Shown here in pieces: positions 46,772-57,954 of a stretch of 64,000 nucleotides of DNA. Each line of letters opens with the position of its first letter. Positions within the stretch are counted from its first letter, which is position 1. A program made the position numbers and the translations under genes. Under the pieces are notes generated by a model. That model did not search any database. It saw only the letters and a list, made by a program, of their open reading frames with translations, and was not told where the DNA came from. The DNA is from Hygrocybe punicea (Eukaryota > Basidiomycota > Agaricomycetes > Agaricales > Hygrophoraceae), in assembly GCA_963556145.1 (NCBI GenBank), contig OY744472.1, positions 992,001 to 1,056,000 on the forward strand, written 5' to 3'.

Positions 46772-49008
46772 TCACTTCCTTAACCTCTCACTGGTCCTCA
46801 CATGTCCAGTCTTAGGTTTTTTGGGGTTGTCCTTTCTTTTTGATGATGCTCCCCCAGCACCTCCGCCATGGCGCGGTTTGCCCTTGCCCTTGCCCTTGTC
46901 CCCACTGGGTGGTCCAGGTGGATCCTCAACCTCATGCTCTTCCTCTTTCTCTTCCAAGAATGTCCTCAGCCTATCTGCTCTCTCCAACAACTTGTGAGTG
47001 TGTTCCGCGGTGTACGAAGATCCCCACACATATTCGGGAATCCCCCTGGTAGAGTCGAAGTTGCCTTCGGTGAAGTGAGCGGCCGCAAATTCTCGTAAGG
47101 CCAGGCCAATGACCAATAGAATAACTGCAATGTCAGCCGGATATTGCAACGTCTCCATCCATACCATGATCTCTTCTAGAGCATTGCCATCATGGAACTC
47201 AGGCGGCAGAAATTGGCCGGGGTAACTCCATGACATCCAGGCATGTTCAGGATTATTGACGTCCCATTCCTGACCCAGGTTATTCATTTCAACACGTATT
47301 CTTGAAATGTATTACTCACATAATGGTCATAGCAAAACTTGACCAAACTCAGGTATTGCCTACTGTCGTTCAAGGTTTGTAAATATGCAAATCTTGCCTC
47401 TTTGTCTGGGCCGACTGCGGCTGGACTAAACAACCAGATAAACAAATGGAAATGCACATGGGGCAGATAATGCATATCACTTACGATCGATTTGGCAATG
47501 TGCTTGCGGCCCCATACTCAATCCGTGTTGAAGGTCCAGGCTTGTTGTCCGAGATGTCGTCATCATCAGAAATATCCACATATCTCCTTTTCTTGGCGTT
47601 TTTGTTCTTCAACAGATTCTCTGTATCTGAGGCCCTCGCAGACTTGAATTTGAGGGCCACCAACCCGCCTGCCTGCCGGTTCTCCCAGTGGTCAAAGACC
47701 AGCTTCAGCTGGTCCTTCTTCATCTTTGTTGGCTCCATTATCTGCTGTCCATTGGGGAGATACTCAGCATCTATAAATTCCCCCAGGGAATCTCTTATCC
47801 TCAACCATGGGACTGTCGCATTCTGGTTGTTCGTATATTGGCCTGCAACATATGGTGAGTCGTGTTTTATTCCAGTCATTCTGCTCAACTTACGGTAAGA
47901 CATTGTCACAAATGCCCTAAAGACATCCTTCTTCTTCGGCAGTGACATCCCCTTTGTGTCAGGGAGGATGGGTGCACCAAACTCGTCGACTTGCAAGACA
48001 AATGGCACGCTCTTATCGTGTTCCTTCCTGGGCAGGCTGGGACCCTTTCCCTTGTCGACATCACTTTCTTCTCCATCACTCTGCTCATCTAATGTATGAT
48101 CAGAGAAGTGAATGTTGATGATACCCTGAACATACCATATTCGGTAAACACCCACTCATTCCATAATTTCATCACCTCGTCCTGGAAAGTTTTGCTTTTT
48201 GAAAAAATTTCCCCTTGAATGTTGTGGGTTTCAAATCTACCGATAATGTTGGGTGAGTTCAAATAATTTGCAGCAGGTGAAATATTACTTCGTTGTTTGA
48301 GCAACGCCTTTCCGATCCTTCCAGCCAACCAAGACAAGCACCTTCGCCCCCATCTGCACATCCAATTCCTTTACAAACTTGCTAACCACCTTGCTCATCG
48401 AATTTTCCGCATTGCTACCCCAGAGGCTTCAGTAGAAGACAACGATGTGAGAAAAGGTTTTCACTTACCTACTCCGCACTTCATCTGTTAGTTTCCCACT
48501 ATTCCACTCCGCAGCGAGACCCTCAAACTCTGCCCTTCTTTCGGGGGTCAACTTCTCCATGACCCAGGTGCAAGCATCTTTATATACGGCGATGAACTCC
48601 TTGCTTCCGGGCTTTCCACCTGAAAGCTCCTGGATTCTCTCTTTTATTTCCTCCTTCATCTTCTCCACCACAACAGCGCGTAAGTCCCATGTTCTGACAA
48701 ATTTCGCTCGAGTCTTCTTTTTGCCAGCATCCTCATGTCCATCATCCTTGTGATTCTTCAACCATATGATGATTTTCTACATAGAACGTGATGTCAGCCT
48801 ATATGTGAGTATAGCTTATAAGGTGAAGTTCAAGTACTTTGGCCAAACCCTCAATGTGACCATCGTTAACAACTTCCCTGCTCTTCTTCTTTATTTCCGA
48901 ACGAATTCTTTTAATGATCACTGTCTTGCTGTCCCTGTCAGGGGCATTTTGGTAATCCTGCTTATGGTTTTTCAGGATTTCAAGATATTCGGGAACGACC
49001 CAACTCAT
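46772..49008 (-). CDS. Uncharacterised protein, 8 exons, 624 aa, intact
   Basis: Exons 49,008-48,838, 48,776-48,469, 48,426-48,289, 48,236-48,136, 48,088-47,894, 47,842-47,485, 47,425-47,320 and 47,269-46,772 join with consistent phase through introns of 42-61 nt. Residues 60-160 are Lys/Glu-rich and contain YKDACTWVMEKLTPERRAEF and EGLAAEWNSGKL, a helix pattern reminiscent of an HMG box (weak inference). Then come FVKELDVQMGAKVLVLVGW, an acidic patch, VDEFGAPILPDTKGMSLPKK, WLRIRDSLGEFIDAEYLPNG and a basic tail (GKGKGKPRHGGGAGG). I recall similar Agaricomycete hypothetical proteins, but no function is known to me. A cluster of GTCAC/GTGAC motifs lies about 110-180 bases upstream of the start, as for four neighbouring genes. 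Confidence 0.75.
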
Positions 49009-49125
49009 AGTGGAGGGGATGATAGTGGGGATAATTTTGACATGATGCTAAGGGGGATGAGCAAGGGGGAAACAATTTTCAACCATCCAAACACGATCAT
49101 GTGATGCAGGGATTGGATCACGGTC

Positions 49126-49185
49126 ACATGACCTGTGTGACCTGTCACGGCCGATTCACCTGCTGCGACATGTCACATCACATGT
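49126..49185. promoter_or_regulatory. GTCAC/GTGAC cluster upstream of the 49,008 start
   Basis: Contains GGTCACATGACC, TGTGTGACCTGTCACGGCCG with a following ATTCACC, and GACATGTCACATCACATG. The half-site TGTCACGGCCGA is shared with the palindromes at 56,774 and 60,531. Regulatory role inferred from position only. Confidence 0.5.
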
Positions 49186-49458
49186 ATTGCACAGGATTCA
49201 ACCTTTAAGTTTTGCACAAACATGGGATACATTTTGACAACTACTAAAAATACAGTAATGCAATGTATGTAACGAGACATAAAATACAAAATTTGCAGAA
49301 TCGAAAGCTGACAACAATGGGGACAATGACAACATTTGCAGATGGAAACTTATAGTGGAAAATCTAATGATAAATAATGAGAGGCAGACGCGACTGGTAA
49401 ATGATTGATTAAGCATGAGCCGGTATTCTGCTAACGAACAGCAGAACACCTACTTGGT

Positions 49459-52400
49459 TCAGGATGCAGTGGCAACATCCATATCGCCATCAGGGCTGTA
49501 AATCGGCTCCCTAGCGAAATCCCTCTTTTCCGTGGATGTTAAAGCTAATGCCTTTGCCGCATCAGAATTCCTACACTCAATCTTGAACATTGGACCGCTC
49601 CAATTGAAACTCCAAGTGTCGCTTGTTATCGGAGCTTCATCATCCAGCAGGGTTTCCATCAAGGGCATCAATTCGGGCCACTGAGTCTCGAAATGCGCCA
49701 GGATCTTCCTTTCTAGTTTGAGGGAGGTGCAACCAGTTGTCAAGGGCACGTTCACCAATTGTGCCTGCCTCTCGCGTTTGTAAAATATGAGGCAGAGGCA
49801 AAACTGAAGCAGAGCACGTTTGAAGATGTAGGAAGGATGCACCCATATCCCACCCAAAATCGTCACATATTCTCCTGCAAACCAGGTGCAGAATCGGCGG
49901 TATCGCAATCGGGCGAAGGTCTCTTCCTCCTCTTCCAAGTCATCCATCTCACCACTGTAATGGTTTCGATTGATCACCTCCGCCATCTCCAGAAGATTGC
50001 CCACAATCACCACATCCAAGAGGCCAGCAGGGGTCGACACATCAGGAATGTGATGTTCGCGATCTACACCTGTTGAGGATCATGATTTAGGTAGAGGGAT
50101 GAGAACATGAACAGCAACGACATACTGACAGCTGAAGCCTCATTGACACACAAATGTTCATGCCACATACCCATCATTCTTCTCAGAATGGTCCGGGTGG
50201 TATTATGTTGAGTATTTGTGATGGAGTAGGACATGACGAAGGTGTGGATGATTCCAAAACAGGTGTCCTTGATCGACGATGTGGCATAGAAGTGATTTCC
50301 ATATACGATGGAGTCCTGCAGGGTGACTACATAATGGACTGTGTTCGGCCTTTGGAAACTGGCATCATTTGTTAGATAAGTCTGTGATGGAATGAATAAC
50401 GCTCACAAGACATCATTTGGCGTCAACAGCACCCCCTCTTTCTCCCAGATGCCTTTGGATGGACTGAGGGGACCCCAACCCTTTCCAAACGCATGACGAG
50501 TCGTCATGTCTCCATTGCTATTCCAGGGTGGTGTCTCTCTGTTGCGGCGCATGACAACCCAATACTTGCTGCCTGTCATTACCCTTACAACCGTGGCAAA
50601 ACCATCATCATCAGCATGTGGCCAAGAAGTTGCACCCCGCAATGCCGCAGTCCCCCACAAGAGTTCATCTGCGAATGTTTTGCCTGGAATATAACCTGGT
50701 TGTCCCCAGGTTTCCGACATGGCCTGCTCATGGGATGCCAGCGAGCTGGAGGAGAGCATCTTTGTCAAATGAAAACTGAGGATAGATAATTTCGCATCAT
50801 ACCGGTACATGGGCGGTGGATGAACCGTGAGGTGACCCATGGGAAAGTCCAGCATGTTCCAGATGTGTCTTCGTCCTTCTAACAGAGATGCATTATACAA
50901 ATCTTGCAGAGTCCCGACATGCAGCATCTTTCCATGACTTTTCCGGGTGCGAAAGGAACCAACTTTGTCATTTGGTGAGTAACAGCAAGGATCAGTAAAA
51001 GGACAAGACAAACCCTGCACATTACGCTCATGTTTGAGACTCCCAAGTCTGGAGAGACCTTCCAGGTCAAACTGGAGACGTTCCTGCTGTGGGACTCCAT
51101 GGACCAGGATATGTCTTTGTTCAAAGATATCCTGGATCGTCGGGGTATCCATTTGGAGGTACTGATCATATGCCACTACAAAAATACTCGAACCATCCGG
51201 ATCAAATTCTGGGTTGCTAGCAGATGGTAGGTGATGAAGAGGTCTTCCATCTTCATATGAGGCCTCCACCTCCTCTTGGATGGTTCATAAACACCAATAT
51301 TCACATTCATCCTGTGTTGTCCATGTAAATAAATCAAACCAACAACTAGAAATAGGACTAACCGAGCCCGCATTACTTTGAAATGTGAAATGAGCTGCTT
51401 CTGCATTTCGGTCGGCTCCAAAAACCCTGAGAGGCACATGATCCTCAGACATCTGTTGCTCTGGTTAGTTGATATCTCGGGCATTAGAGACGAACTGACT
51501 TCAGGAAGTTCGAGGTTTTTGACCGGAGTGCCATTGAATGACTAATTTCCATCATTAACTCATGTGCATTGAAAGATTGGTCACAAAGTTATACTCACTT
51601 CACCGGGCAGTTCTGATGAAATCATCTGACTTCTGTCCATAAGCTTCCTTTTTTTGCGGCTGTTCCATTTCGAAGCTGGTGCATGCCGTTTCTTGCTTGC
51701 AGTGAAGTAGGTCTGGTACCCAGCAGGAGGTCCATTTTGTGTCGTCTTCCCTTTGAGAGCATTGGTTTGCGAGCGCGTTACCGGGCGCAATTGGGTTCCT
51801 AGCTCAGTTTCGCTTTCTTCTGATTCCTCCTCCTCCTCCTCCTCTTCGCCTTCCCCCTCAGGTCGTGGTCTGGTACCTTCACCCTGTTCGCCCTCCACCG
51901 CTGGCGGTGGTCCACCCCCCTCCGCCACTGGTCCACCCCCTTCCACCACTGGCAGCGGTCCACCGCCCTCCACCACTGGCGGTGGTCCGTTGCTCTCCAC
52001 CGCTGGCGGTGGGCCATCGCTCTGTACCGCTGCTTGTGGTCCATCGCCCTCCACAGCTGGCGGTTGTTCAATGCTCTCCACTGCCAGTGGTGGCCCATTG
52101 CCCTCCACAGCCAGTGGTGGTCCATCACCCTCCACCGCCAGTGGTGGTCCATTGCCCTCCACCGCCAGTGGTCCATCGCCCTCCACCTCCAGCGGTGGTC
52201 CATCCCCCTCCACAGCTGGCGGTGGTCCACCCCCCTCCGCTGCTGGTGGCGGTCTATCGCCCTCCACTGCTGGTGGTGGTCCATCGCCCTCCTCCTCCGC
52301 CAGTGATCCATCACCCTCCACTGCTGGTTGTGGTCCATCACCCTCCAAAGCCGGCGGGGGTTCATCACACTCTCCAGGTTGGCCCTCCCCCCCTGGCTGT

Positions 52401-54667
52401 GGTTCGTCCCCCCGCCCCTGCTGATCCTGCCCTTGCGCCGGTTGTGGCTCCCCCTCACTCTGCTGGGCCTCCCCTTGAGGCTGTAGTGGCTCATTGTTCA
52501 TTTGCTCTTCCTCCCCAACCGGTTGCAGCTGCTCCCTGTCCTGTTCGTGAGCTTCCCCTTCATCGTGTTGCAGCTGTTCCCCCCTCCGCTGGTCGTCCCC
52601 TTGAGGCTGTGGCGGCTCACTGCTCATTTGCTCTTCCTCTCCCGGTGGGTGCAAAAGGTCCTCCACCTCCTCCTCCTCCATCCACCACGGCCGCTGCCCT
52701 GCAGAGTTGTTCCTCTGCCAAGGCTCGTCTTGGTAGTCAGACCAGTTTGTCTGCCCTGGCCGCCAGATGGGGTCATCCTCCTCCTCCTCCTCCTCCTCCT
52801 CCTCCTCCTGGCACTGCTTCTTCTCCCCCTGCTGCTGCTCTGCACCCATGTCGATATCCACATCGACATCCATGTCGACATCGACATCCACTGCCGTTGG
52901 TTCCTCCATGTCCATGTCGGCGTCTTCCTTGCTCCCCTGCTCCTTCTCTTTCCCCTTGGGCTCCGGCTCGGCTGGCTGCTCTTGCTTTTTCTCATGTCGC
53001 CACCTGGTGCCGTTGTCCAATTCTGACTCACTGTCATCATCAATGATGATGACAGGTTCTTCAGATCTGCTCGTGGATGCTGTGTTCTGATTTGCTTGGT
53101 GATGTTTAGGGACTGAGATAACGGGCCCTGTGTTGGAGTTAAATCCTGGGTCAAGGAATGGGAAGACACGATGGAATACATACATTTAGAATACCAATCC
53201 AAGTGCATGTTCTCATCCTCGTAACGGAGGGAGAGCTGCTCAAATTCTCGTAGGAACAATTGGAGTTCCGTCTTTGCATTGGAACCAGTCGACATTCGGA
53301 GCAACATTTGCCAAAGACAGCGTTCCGTTTGCATCAGGCAGGAGGGCTTATGATTACCAAGCAATAGTTTCATCTTTATGTCATGAGGTTAGACAATTGA
53401 GAAAACCGTAAAAGGGTGCTCATTGTGATCAAATGATCCCTGCGAATTTGCTCGTTGTTGAACTGTCGGGGAAGGAGAGCAATGATGGGAGAGATGGAGA
53501 CTGCAAGATGGAACAGATTGACCATCCTCAAGAGAATGGCCTTTGCAGAACTCATGTTTTCGAAAAGCGTAATCAAATCTGAACCCAAAGGCATTCCCAG
53601 GGATGTTGCCCGGCTTCAATATGGCTCCAGTCAGCGTCAACATCATATTACGTATCTCAATGATACTTACCTTCGTAAAGTTAAGATAAATGTCTGTGGG
53701 TTCTCCGGAAGCCGATCCTTGCCCTATATTGGATTTATAAGCCCAACATGGATGCCAAGAAGGGGCAAGATAACTTACCAAGCCAAACCAGCACAGAGCG
53801 AAAGACATGAGTTCCAAGTTGACCAGCGATTGGGTATACTTGGCCTCATGAATATGTTGTCCAGCCCGCAAAAGACTCATGACCCCTTGTTTCAGCAGCG
53901 ACTGCTGATGACTGAGCTGCTCAGGTTCAGCATTCGCGAACAACCTGGCCTTCGCCAAACTTGCCCCAAAGCCATCACCAAGCTGGGCGTTTCTCTCTCG
54001 GGTCCGCAAATCCAGGATGGGTTGAGTCCAATCATCGAGTTTGGTCAAGAGCTATTAGGGGCAACTCAGCGCTGATCTCTTTCATTGAAATACGAACATT
54101 CATGGGCATACCTGTGTTAACTTTACTGGCAAATCATGGGGCTTTGCTCCTCGAAATATGACTGGTGTCGTTCTTGTTGCTGGCACTCCCATTGCATCCG
54201 CAAGCTGGTCCAGAAGAGAATATCGGTTCACAATTTCTGCGGCGGCGCTGATGTACACTGCTGGCGAAGATGACCATCTTCTGGGATTGCCAAAAGTCGC
54301 TAGAGCACCATGAGGTCCACATGCTGCATTCAGATTGAAGAATTCCTTCAAGAATCCTGTAACCCTGTCGCCATACACTCGATGTGGTGAAAAAGCGTCA
54401 AGGCTTTGCACCATGTTCTGGTTCATGTTCAACTTTCGGTTGATTGCTCATCGAACAGAATTATAAACTCACCAAGAGCAGCTGGCCTTGGGAAATGGGG
54501 CAGCTGGAACCTAATAGAGCCAAGCAAAGCTGATCCTTCATAGCGCCTTGAACGAGGAGAGTGCCATTGGTCCATGGAAAGTCACGCAGGAGAGCGGTAT
54601 TGTGTTGAAAAGATATGGCCAACGCTGAGGAAGAGGCTTCAGTTGCTTGGCTGCCACTGCTTGACAT
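49459..54667 (-). CDS. JmjC-domain 2-oxoglutarate/Fe(II) dioxygenase, 11 exons, about 1,508 aa
   Basis: JmjC enzymes hydroxylate or demethylate protein side chains, often histone lysines. Exons 54,667-54,473, 54,432-54,112, 54,051-53,779, 53,723-53,671, 53,613-53,523, 53,373-53,184, 53,127-51,599, 51,541-51,377, 51,272-50,407, 50,358-50,126 and 50,069-49,459 keep phase throughout. The region 53.4-53.7 kb is least certain. The catalytic part shows ALRGATSWPHADDDGFATVV (Fe ligands about His1158 and Asp1160), GSKYWVVMRR and RPNTVHYVVTLQDSIVYG (distal His about 1236), the layout of the KDM2/KDM7-like JmjC fold. The middle is a 500-residue disordered acidic region with EEEEEEEEEDD, DVDVDMDVDVDIDM and about 20 GDGPPPAVEG-type repeats, then a basic KKRKL stretch. 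It looks intact. The N-terminus (MSSSGSQATE) is conserved-looking but unknown. Substrate unknown. Confidence 0.8.
51860..52420 (-). repeat. Coding minisatellite of 27-30 bp in the JmjC gene
   Basis: The exon repeats imperfect units encoding G-D-G-P-P-P-A-V-E about 20 times, with deletions of whole codons only, so the frame is kept. The plus strand is therefore also open over hundreds of codons, which is an artefact. Unit number is likely to vary between strains. Confidence 0.85.
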
Positions 54668-54710
54668 GTTTGAACAGAAAATATTGGTGGTTAAAATGTT
54701 GAATTGACGC

Positions 54711-54747
54711 GTTGTGACATCACGTGTTGTCACATGTTGTCACGTGG
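54711..54747. promoter_or_regulatory. GTGACATCACGTG / TTGTCAC motif cluster upstream of the JmjC start
   Basis: GTTGTGACATCACGTG followed by TTGTCACATGTTGTCACGTG lies 44-80 bases upstream of the JmjC start codon. It contains two CACGTG boxes and shares the TGTCAC word with the other promoter clusters in 49-61 kb. Confidence 0.5.
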
Positions 54748-54922
54748 AAAACCAAATTTGGAAATGGCAGCATCGCTATTAAACTATTAAATAAACTATT
54801 CGTCTACTAGAGCTTGGAATGTGCAGATATTCCATGCCCGAGTGGTTTCCTGTGCACTATTTATTTGTTGATACATTATAGATTGACAGATGAAATGGAG
54901 GGAAGAAAATTTGACAACTTAC

Positions 54923-55509
54923 TTTAGCCTTTTAGACTGGCTAGGAGCAAATGCATCAGACAATGATTCCACCAATGCAGCATATTCATCATGAGACCAC
55001 TCTCGGTGTTCAAAGTCAAATGAAAATGACACAGTGGTGTTCAAAATCTCTGCTGGAAGTTCTCTCAGTTTCCTGCATAGGATAAGTTCACCTGCACTAA
55101 CTCGCTTTGCCTCCCTTCAGCCTTGCATACTCAAGTTGCCATTCACAAGGTTTCACAATGTCTAAATCTAATTGAATGATGACTCGTCTTGGGCTATCCA
55201 GCGCAGGATCAGTATACTGCATGCGATCAACTTTTCGCATGATATCCTGTTATATAGCAGCAGGACTTACCCTCCATGACAAAACCTCACATTCAATTCT
55301 CAGTTCCAGAGACAACTTGTCAGTCTCAAAGTTTAGGAGACATCTATTATGGTCAGCCAGGGACCATGTAATGAATAATTTAAAATTTACCTGGACGACA
55401 CCCATTCATAGGTCAAAACCCCCTCCTTGACTAAAATCGGTGTTCCTACGCCCAAATGGTAATGCTTGACAGGGAGGGGAGACATGTGAAAGAATGATTC
55501 GTGGTTCAT
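54923..55509 (-). CDS. Uncharacterised small gene upstream of the JmjC gene, perhaps truncated
   Basis: Exons 55,509-55,391, 55,343-55,271 and 55,216-55,097 join in frame through 47-nt and 54-nt introns and give 103 aa: MNHESFFHMSPLPVKHYHLG, GTPILVKEGVLTYEWVSSR, LNFETDKLSLELRIECEVLS, YTDPALDSPRRVIIQLDLDI and VKPCEWQLEYARLKGGKAS, then TAG. Directly after, another frame continues with KLRELPAEILNTTVSFSFDF and EHREWSHDEYAALVESLSDA to 54,923. The sense of the sequence suggests the protein originally ran on and that a small deletion or an unseen intron separates the parts. No family is recognised. A GTCAC palindrome sits 49 bases upstream of the start. Confidence 0.5.
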
Positions 55510-55557
55510 GAGAAACCTGTGACGAACCTGAGGACAAGGTCACATGCTTTGTGAGTG

Positions 55558-55583
55558 GTCACGCCCGACGAATCGACCGTGAC
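55558..55583. promoter_or_regulatory. Palindrome GTCACG...CGTGAC upstream of the 55,509 start
   Basis: GTCACGCCCGACG and, after two bases, TCGACCGTGAC form an inverted repeat with half-site GTCACG-CCGA. It is 49 bases from the start codon. Further TGTGACG and GGTCACATG words lie at 55,517-55,540. Confidence 0.5.
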
Positions 55584-55601
55584 GAGGTTATTGACCATTA
55601 C

Positions 55602-56381
55602 CCTATTCGGTTACAGTTGCCAAATATGGAAACGGCTTCCAAAACGTTCTTGCTGTTCTAGAGAGCCAAAGAATGGCTATTGGACCATTGCAACAGTCCC
55701 AGAACTGAATGTCAACTGGTAGTAGGATGTGAACAACTTGGGGTATTTTTGGTGCAAATATATGGAGCGATATTCATGTTTTGTTGACACCCCTCCGCCA
55801 AAATAGGACCCTGAAACTTATATATCTCTCTTACACCGAAAATAAAATGGCAAAAAAATCCGAGGTAGCAGCTTTGGAAAGGCATGATGCATTGGAATGC
55901 CCTGTTCATGTGTGCCTGGAGGTTTATGACATGTGAAGTTATATACAGCGAATGATGAATTGGCAGGTAACATGACCTGGAATTTGCATGATCATCACGT
56001 TTGTTTGACTTTTGATAATTTGGCATCCATGGCCAAACTGTAACCAGGTCAGCTTGCAAACTCAAGGCACACATGAAGAATGCATTGCAATGCATCATAA
56101 CTGTCCAAAGCTGCCAGCGTGGATTTTTTTGCCATTTTATTGCTGGAGTAAGAGAGATATATAAGTTTCAGGGTCCTATTTTGGCGGAGGGGTGTCAACA
56201 AAACATGAATATCGCTCCATATATTTGCACCAAAAATACCCCAAGTTGTTCACATCCTACTACCAGTTGACATTCAGTTCTGGGACTGTTGCAATGGTCC
56301 AATAGCCATTCTGTGGCTCTCTAGAACAGCAAGAACGTTTTGGAAGCCGTTTCCATATTTGGCAACTGTAACCGAATTAGG
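55602..56381. mobile_element. Long inverted repeat element (780 bp, arms of about 290 bp)
   Basis: CCTATTCGGTTACAGTTGCC at the left pairs with the right end (reverse complemented CCTAATTCGGTTACAGTTGC). Complementarity continues with very few mismatches through TTTGTTGACACCCCTCCGCC and AAAATAGGACCCTGAAACTT. The loop is about 170 bases. Both arms encode the same peptide (REIYKFQGPILAEGCQQN) only because they are copies of each other. No target duplication is clear. It separates the minus-strand genes on its left from the plus-strand genes on its right. Confidence 0.8.
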
Positions 56382-56773
56382 CAATTCGATCATCCAATTT
56401 TCCACTTGTTGTCCAGAAACACATCTTGTTCTCCAATCTAAAACCTTGCTATTTAATTTGGAACCTCTTCCATCCTGTGGTGCTATGCCCAATCCTCCCT
56501 GCATTTTGTCTCAGCTAACCCTCCAATCTTCTTTTCTCCTCCTACGCTCTCATCTTTAGGCAACATTTTAAACCCTCTCCGGTTTCAAATGGCATGGACT
56601 TCAATTGTCGTTCTTCATCCGCTGAATCTCGCCTGCAACTGAATTGATTTCCCATGCGCCACTCCTTTTTGGTGGTAGGAATCTTTTCTAACAATTTTTT
56701 CTAGTCAGATTATCTACTTTCTCTGTTCTATTTATGTGTTCACGGACTTCACGCTCGGGCAGCTATGTGACCA
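56382..56773. other. No gene recognised
   Basis: Pyrimidine-rich sequence without a frame of interest, next to the upstream motif of the small gene at 56,828. Confidence 0.4.
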
Positions 56774-56801
56774 TGTCACAGCTGATTAGTCGGCCGTGAC
56801 A
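56774..56801. promoter_or_regulatory. Palindrome TGTCAC...GTGACA upstream of the 56,828 start
   Basis: TGTCACAGCTGATT and AGTCGGCCGTGACA form an imperfect 28-bp inverted repeat ending 26 bases before the start codon at 56,828. Half-sites match those at 49,143 and 60,531. Confidence 0.55.
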
Positions 56802-56827
56802 TTTTAACCCCAACCCAAACAATAGTT

Positions 56828-57160
56828 ATGGCCAGACATCCCCATGTATATTTCCGCGACATCAGAGTTTACGCCAACAAACCCCACGTTAAACGGAGGG
56901 TCATCCGCGATGTGCAGGCTGCCGCGGTCCACCAGAGATGGGGCGCGTCTGGGGTTGAATGGGCGGAAATCCGGTAATGCACCATGACTTGATGACTTTT
57001 TTTTAGTGCTCGTTAACTTGCTCATAGTGGTCCGGCGCATTATGGCGGGACGCGCCGGACCGAACCGCTACATACGACAGTCCGGCTCTACACAAGAGAA
57101 GGATATCGTGTCACCACTTTGCATGTTTACCATGCAAGGAGGGGCGTTTTGAATACTTGA
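56828..57160 (+). CDS. Small uncharacterised protein, two exons, 92 aa
   Basis: Exon 1 (56,828-56,973) reads MARHPHVYFRDIRVYANKPH, VKRRVIRDVQAAAVHQRWGA and SGVEWAEI. A 54-nt intron (56,974-57,027, GTAATG...CATAG, with a GTTAAC branch-like word) leads to exon 2 reading GPAHYGGTRRTEPLHTTVRL and YTREGYRVTTLHVYHARRGV before TGA at 57,158. The protein is strongly basic and rich in His, Arg and Tyr, with beta-strand-like periodicity. I do not recognise it. G+C content is higher than in the surroundings. It could be a stand-alone nucleic-acid-binding protein or a detached 5' part of the downstream TET/JBP transcription unit. Confidence 0.45.
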
Positions 57161-57954
57161 GGTAAGTCTCAATATTTCCATAGTCTCTCTTCCAGCGGCT
57201 AAGAACTACTTAGATATAACAAATTAGGACCTGTATCTAACATTTAAATGCTTCATTCATCTGTTTTTCCTCCAAATATTTATCGGCATGTTCATATTGA
57301 TAGTTTTTTTTTGCGTTGTAATGGACATGCTAATCATTAGAACTACTATAAAGATCAATCGATCGATCGATTGATCGCTTATGTAATCATAGGGAGCCGG
57401 GAATCCCCTCATCCAGCGATTGTTCCAAAGGTTGACTTATCCAATTATGTAATCATTCAAAATTAAAATAATTTCATTTATTATTTCCAAAATAAAGTAA
57501 ATTAAAGAAGTCCTCAACCGCGGGCCCGCCCCAACCAACCAATAGCTGTTTCCCATCGATCTTGATTCGGCGTCGTTAATTTGGATGACCTGGAAGAGAG
57601 TCTGAATGTTGCTGCGTTGTAGGGGCCCCTACTTCACAGCAAATTCAAGCTCTCTGGAAAAAACAAAGATGCGATGATAAGCATCCATTTAAATGGCAAA
57701 GCAAAGAAGGATTTTGCTTAGCGGATAACCCAAAAGCCGAAATTGATACATTGGTGTTCTACAAGATCAAAGCAAACAATAAGTTGAAAATTCAGGTCCC
57801 AATTTGAGCCGCTTACGAGCACACCCTGCTGGGCATTGAATTTGAGGCAAATGGCAAGGAAAGGGACTGCAAAAACGAATCGAAATCAATCTGAAGCTAA
57901 AGTGTTAGTGTGAAAAGGAGTTTTAAGCATAACTTACGATTTTGCGACCTCTGC
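57161..57954. other. No gene recognised
   Basis: AT-rich in 57,200-57,520 with a short ATCGATCGATCG run at 57,355-57,380. Then mixed sequence without frames or splice pattern. Confidence 0.4.

Noticed and set aside
51865..53046. 393-codon plus-strand ORF opposite the JmjC gene
   Set aside because: It is the antisense of the GDGPPPAVEG coding repeat, whose codon pattern leaves all frames open.
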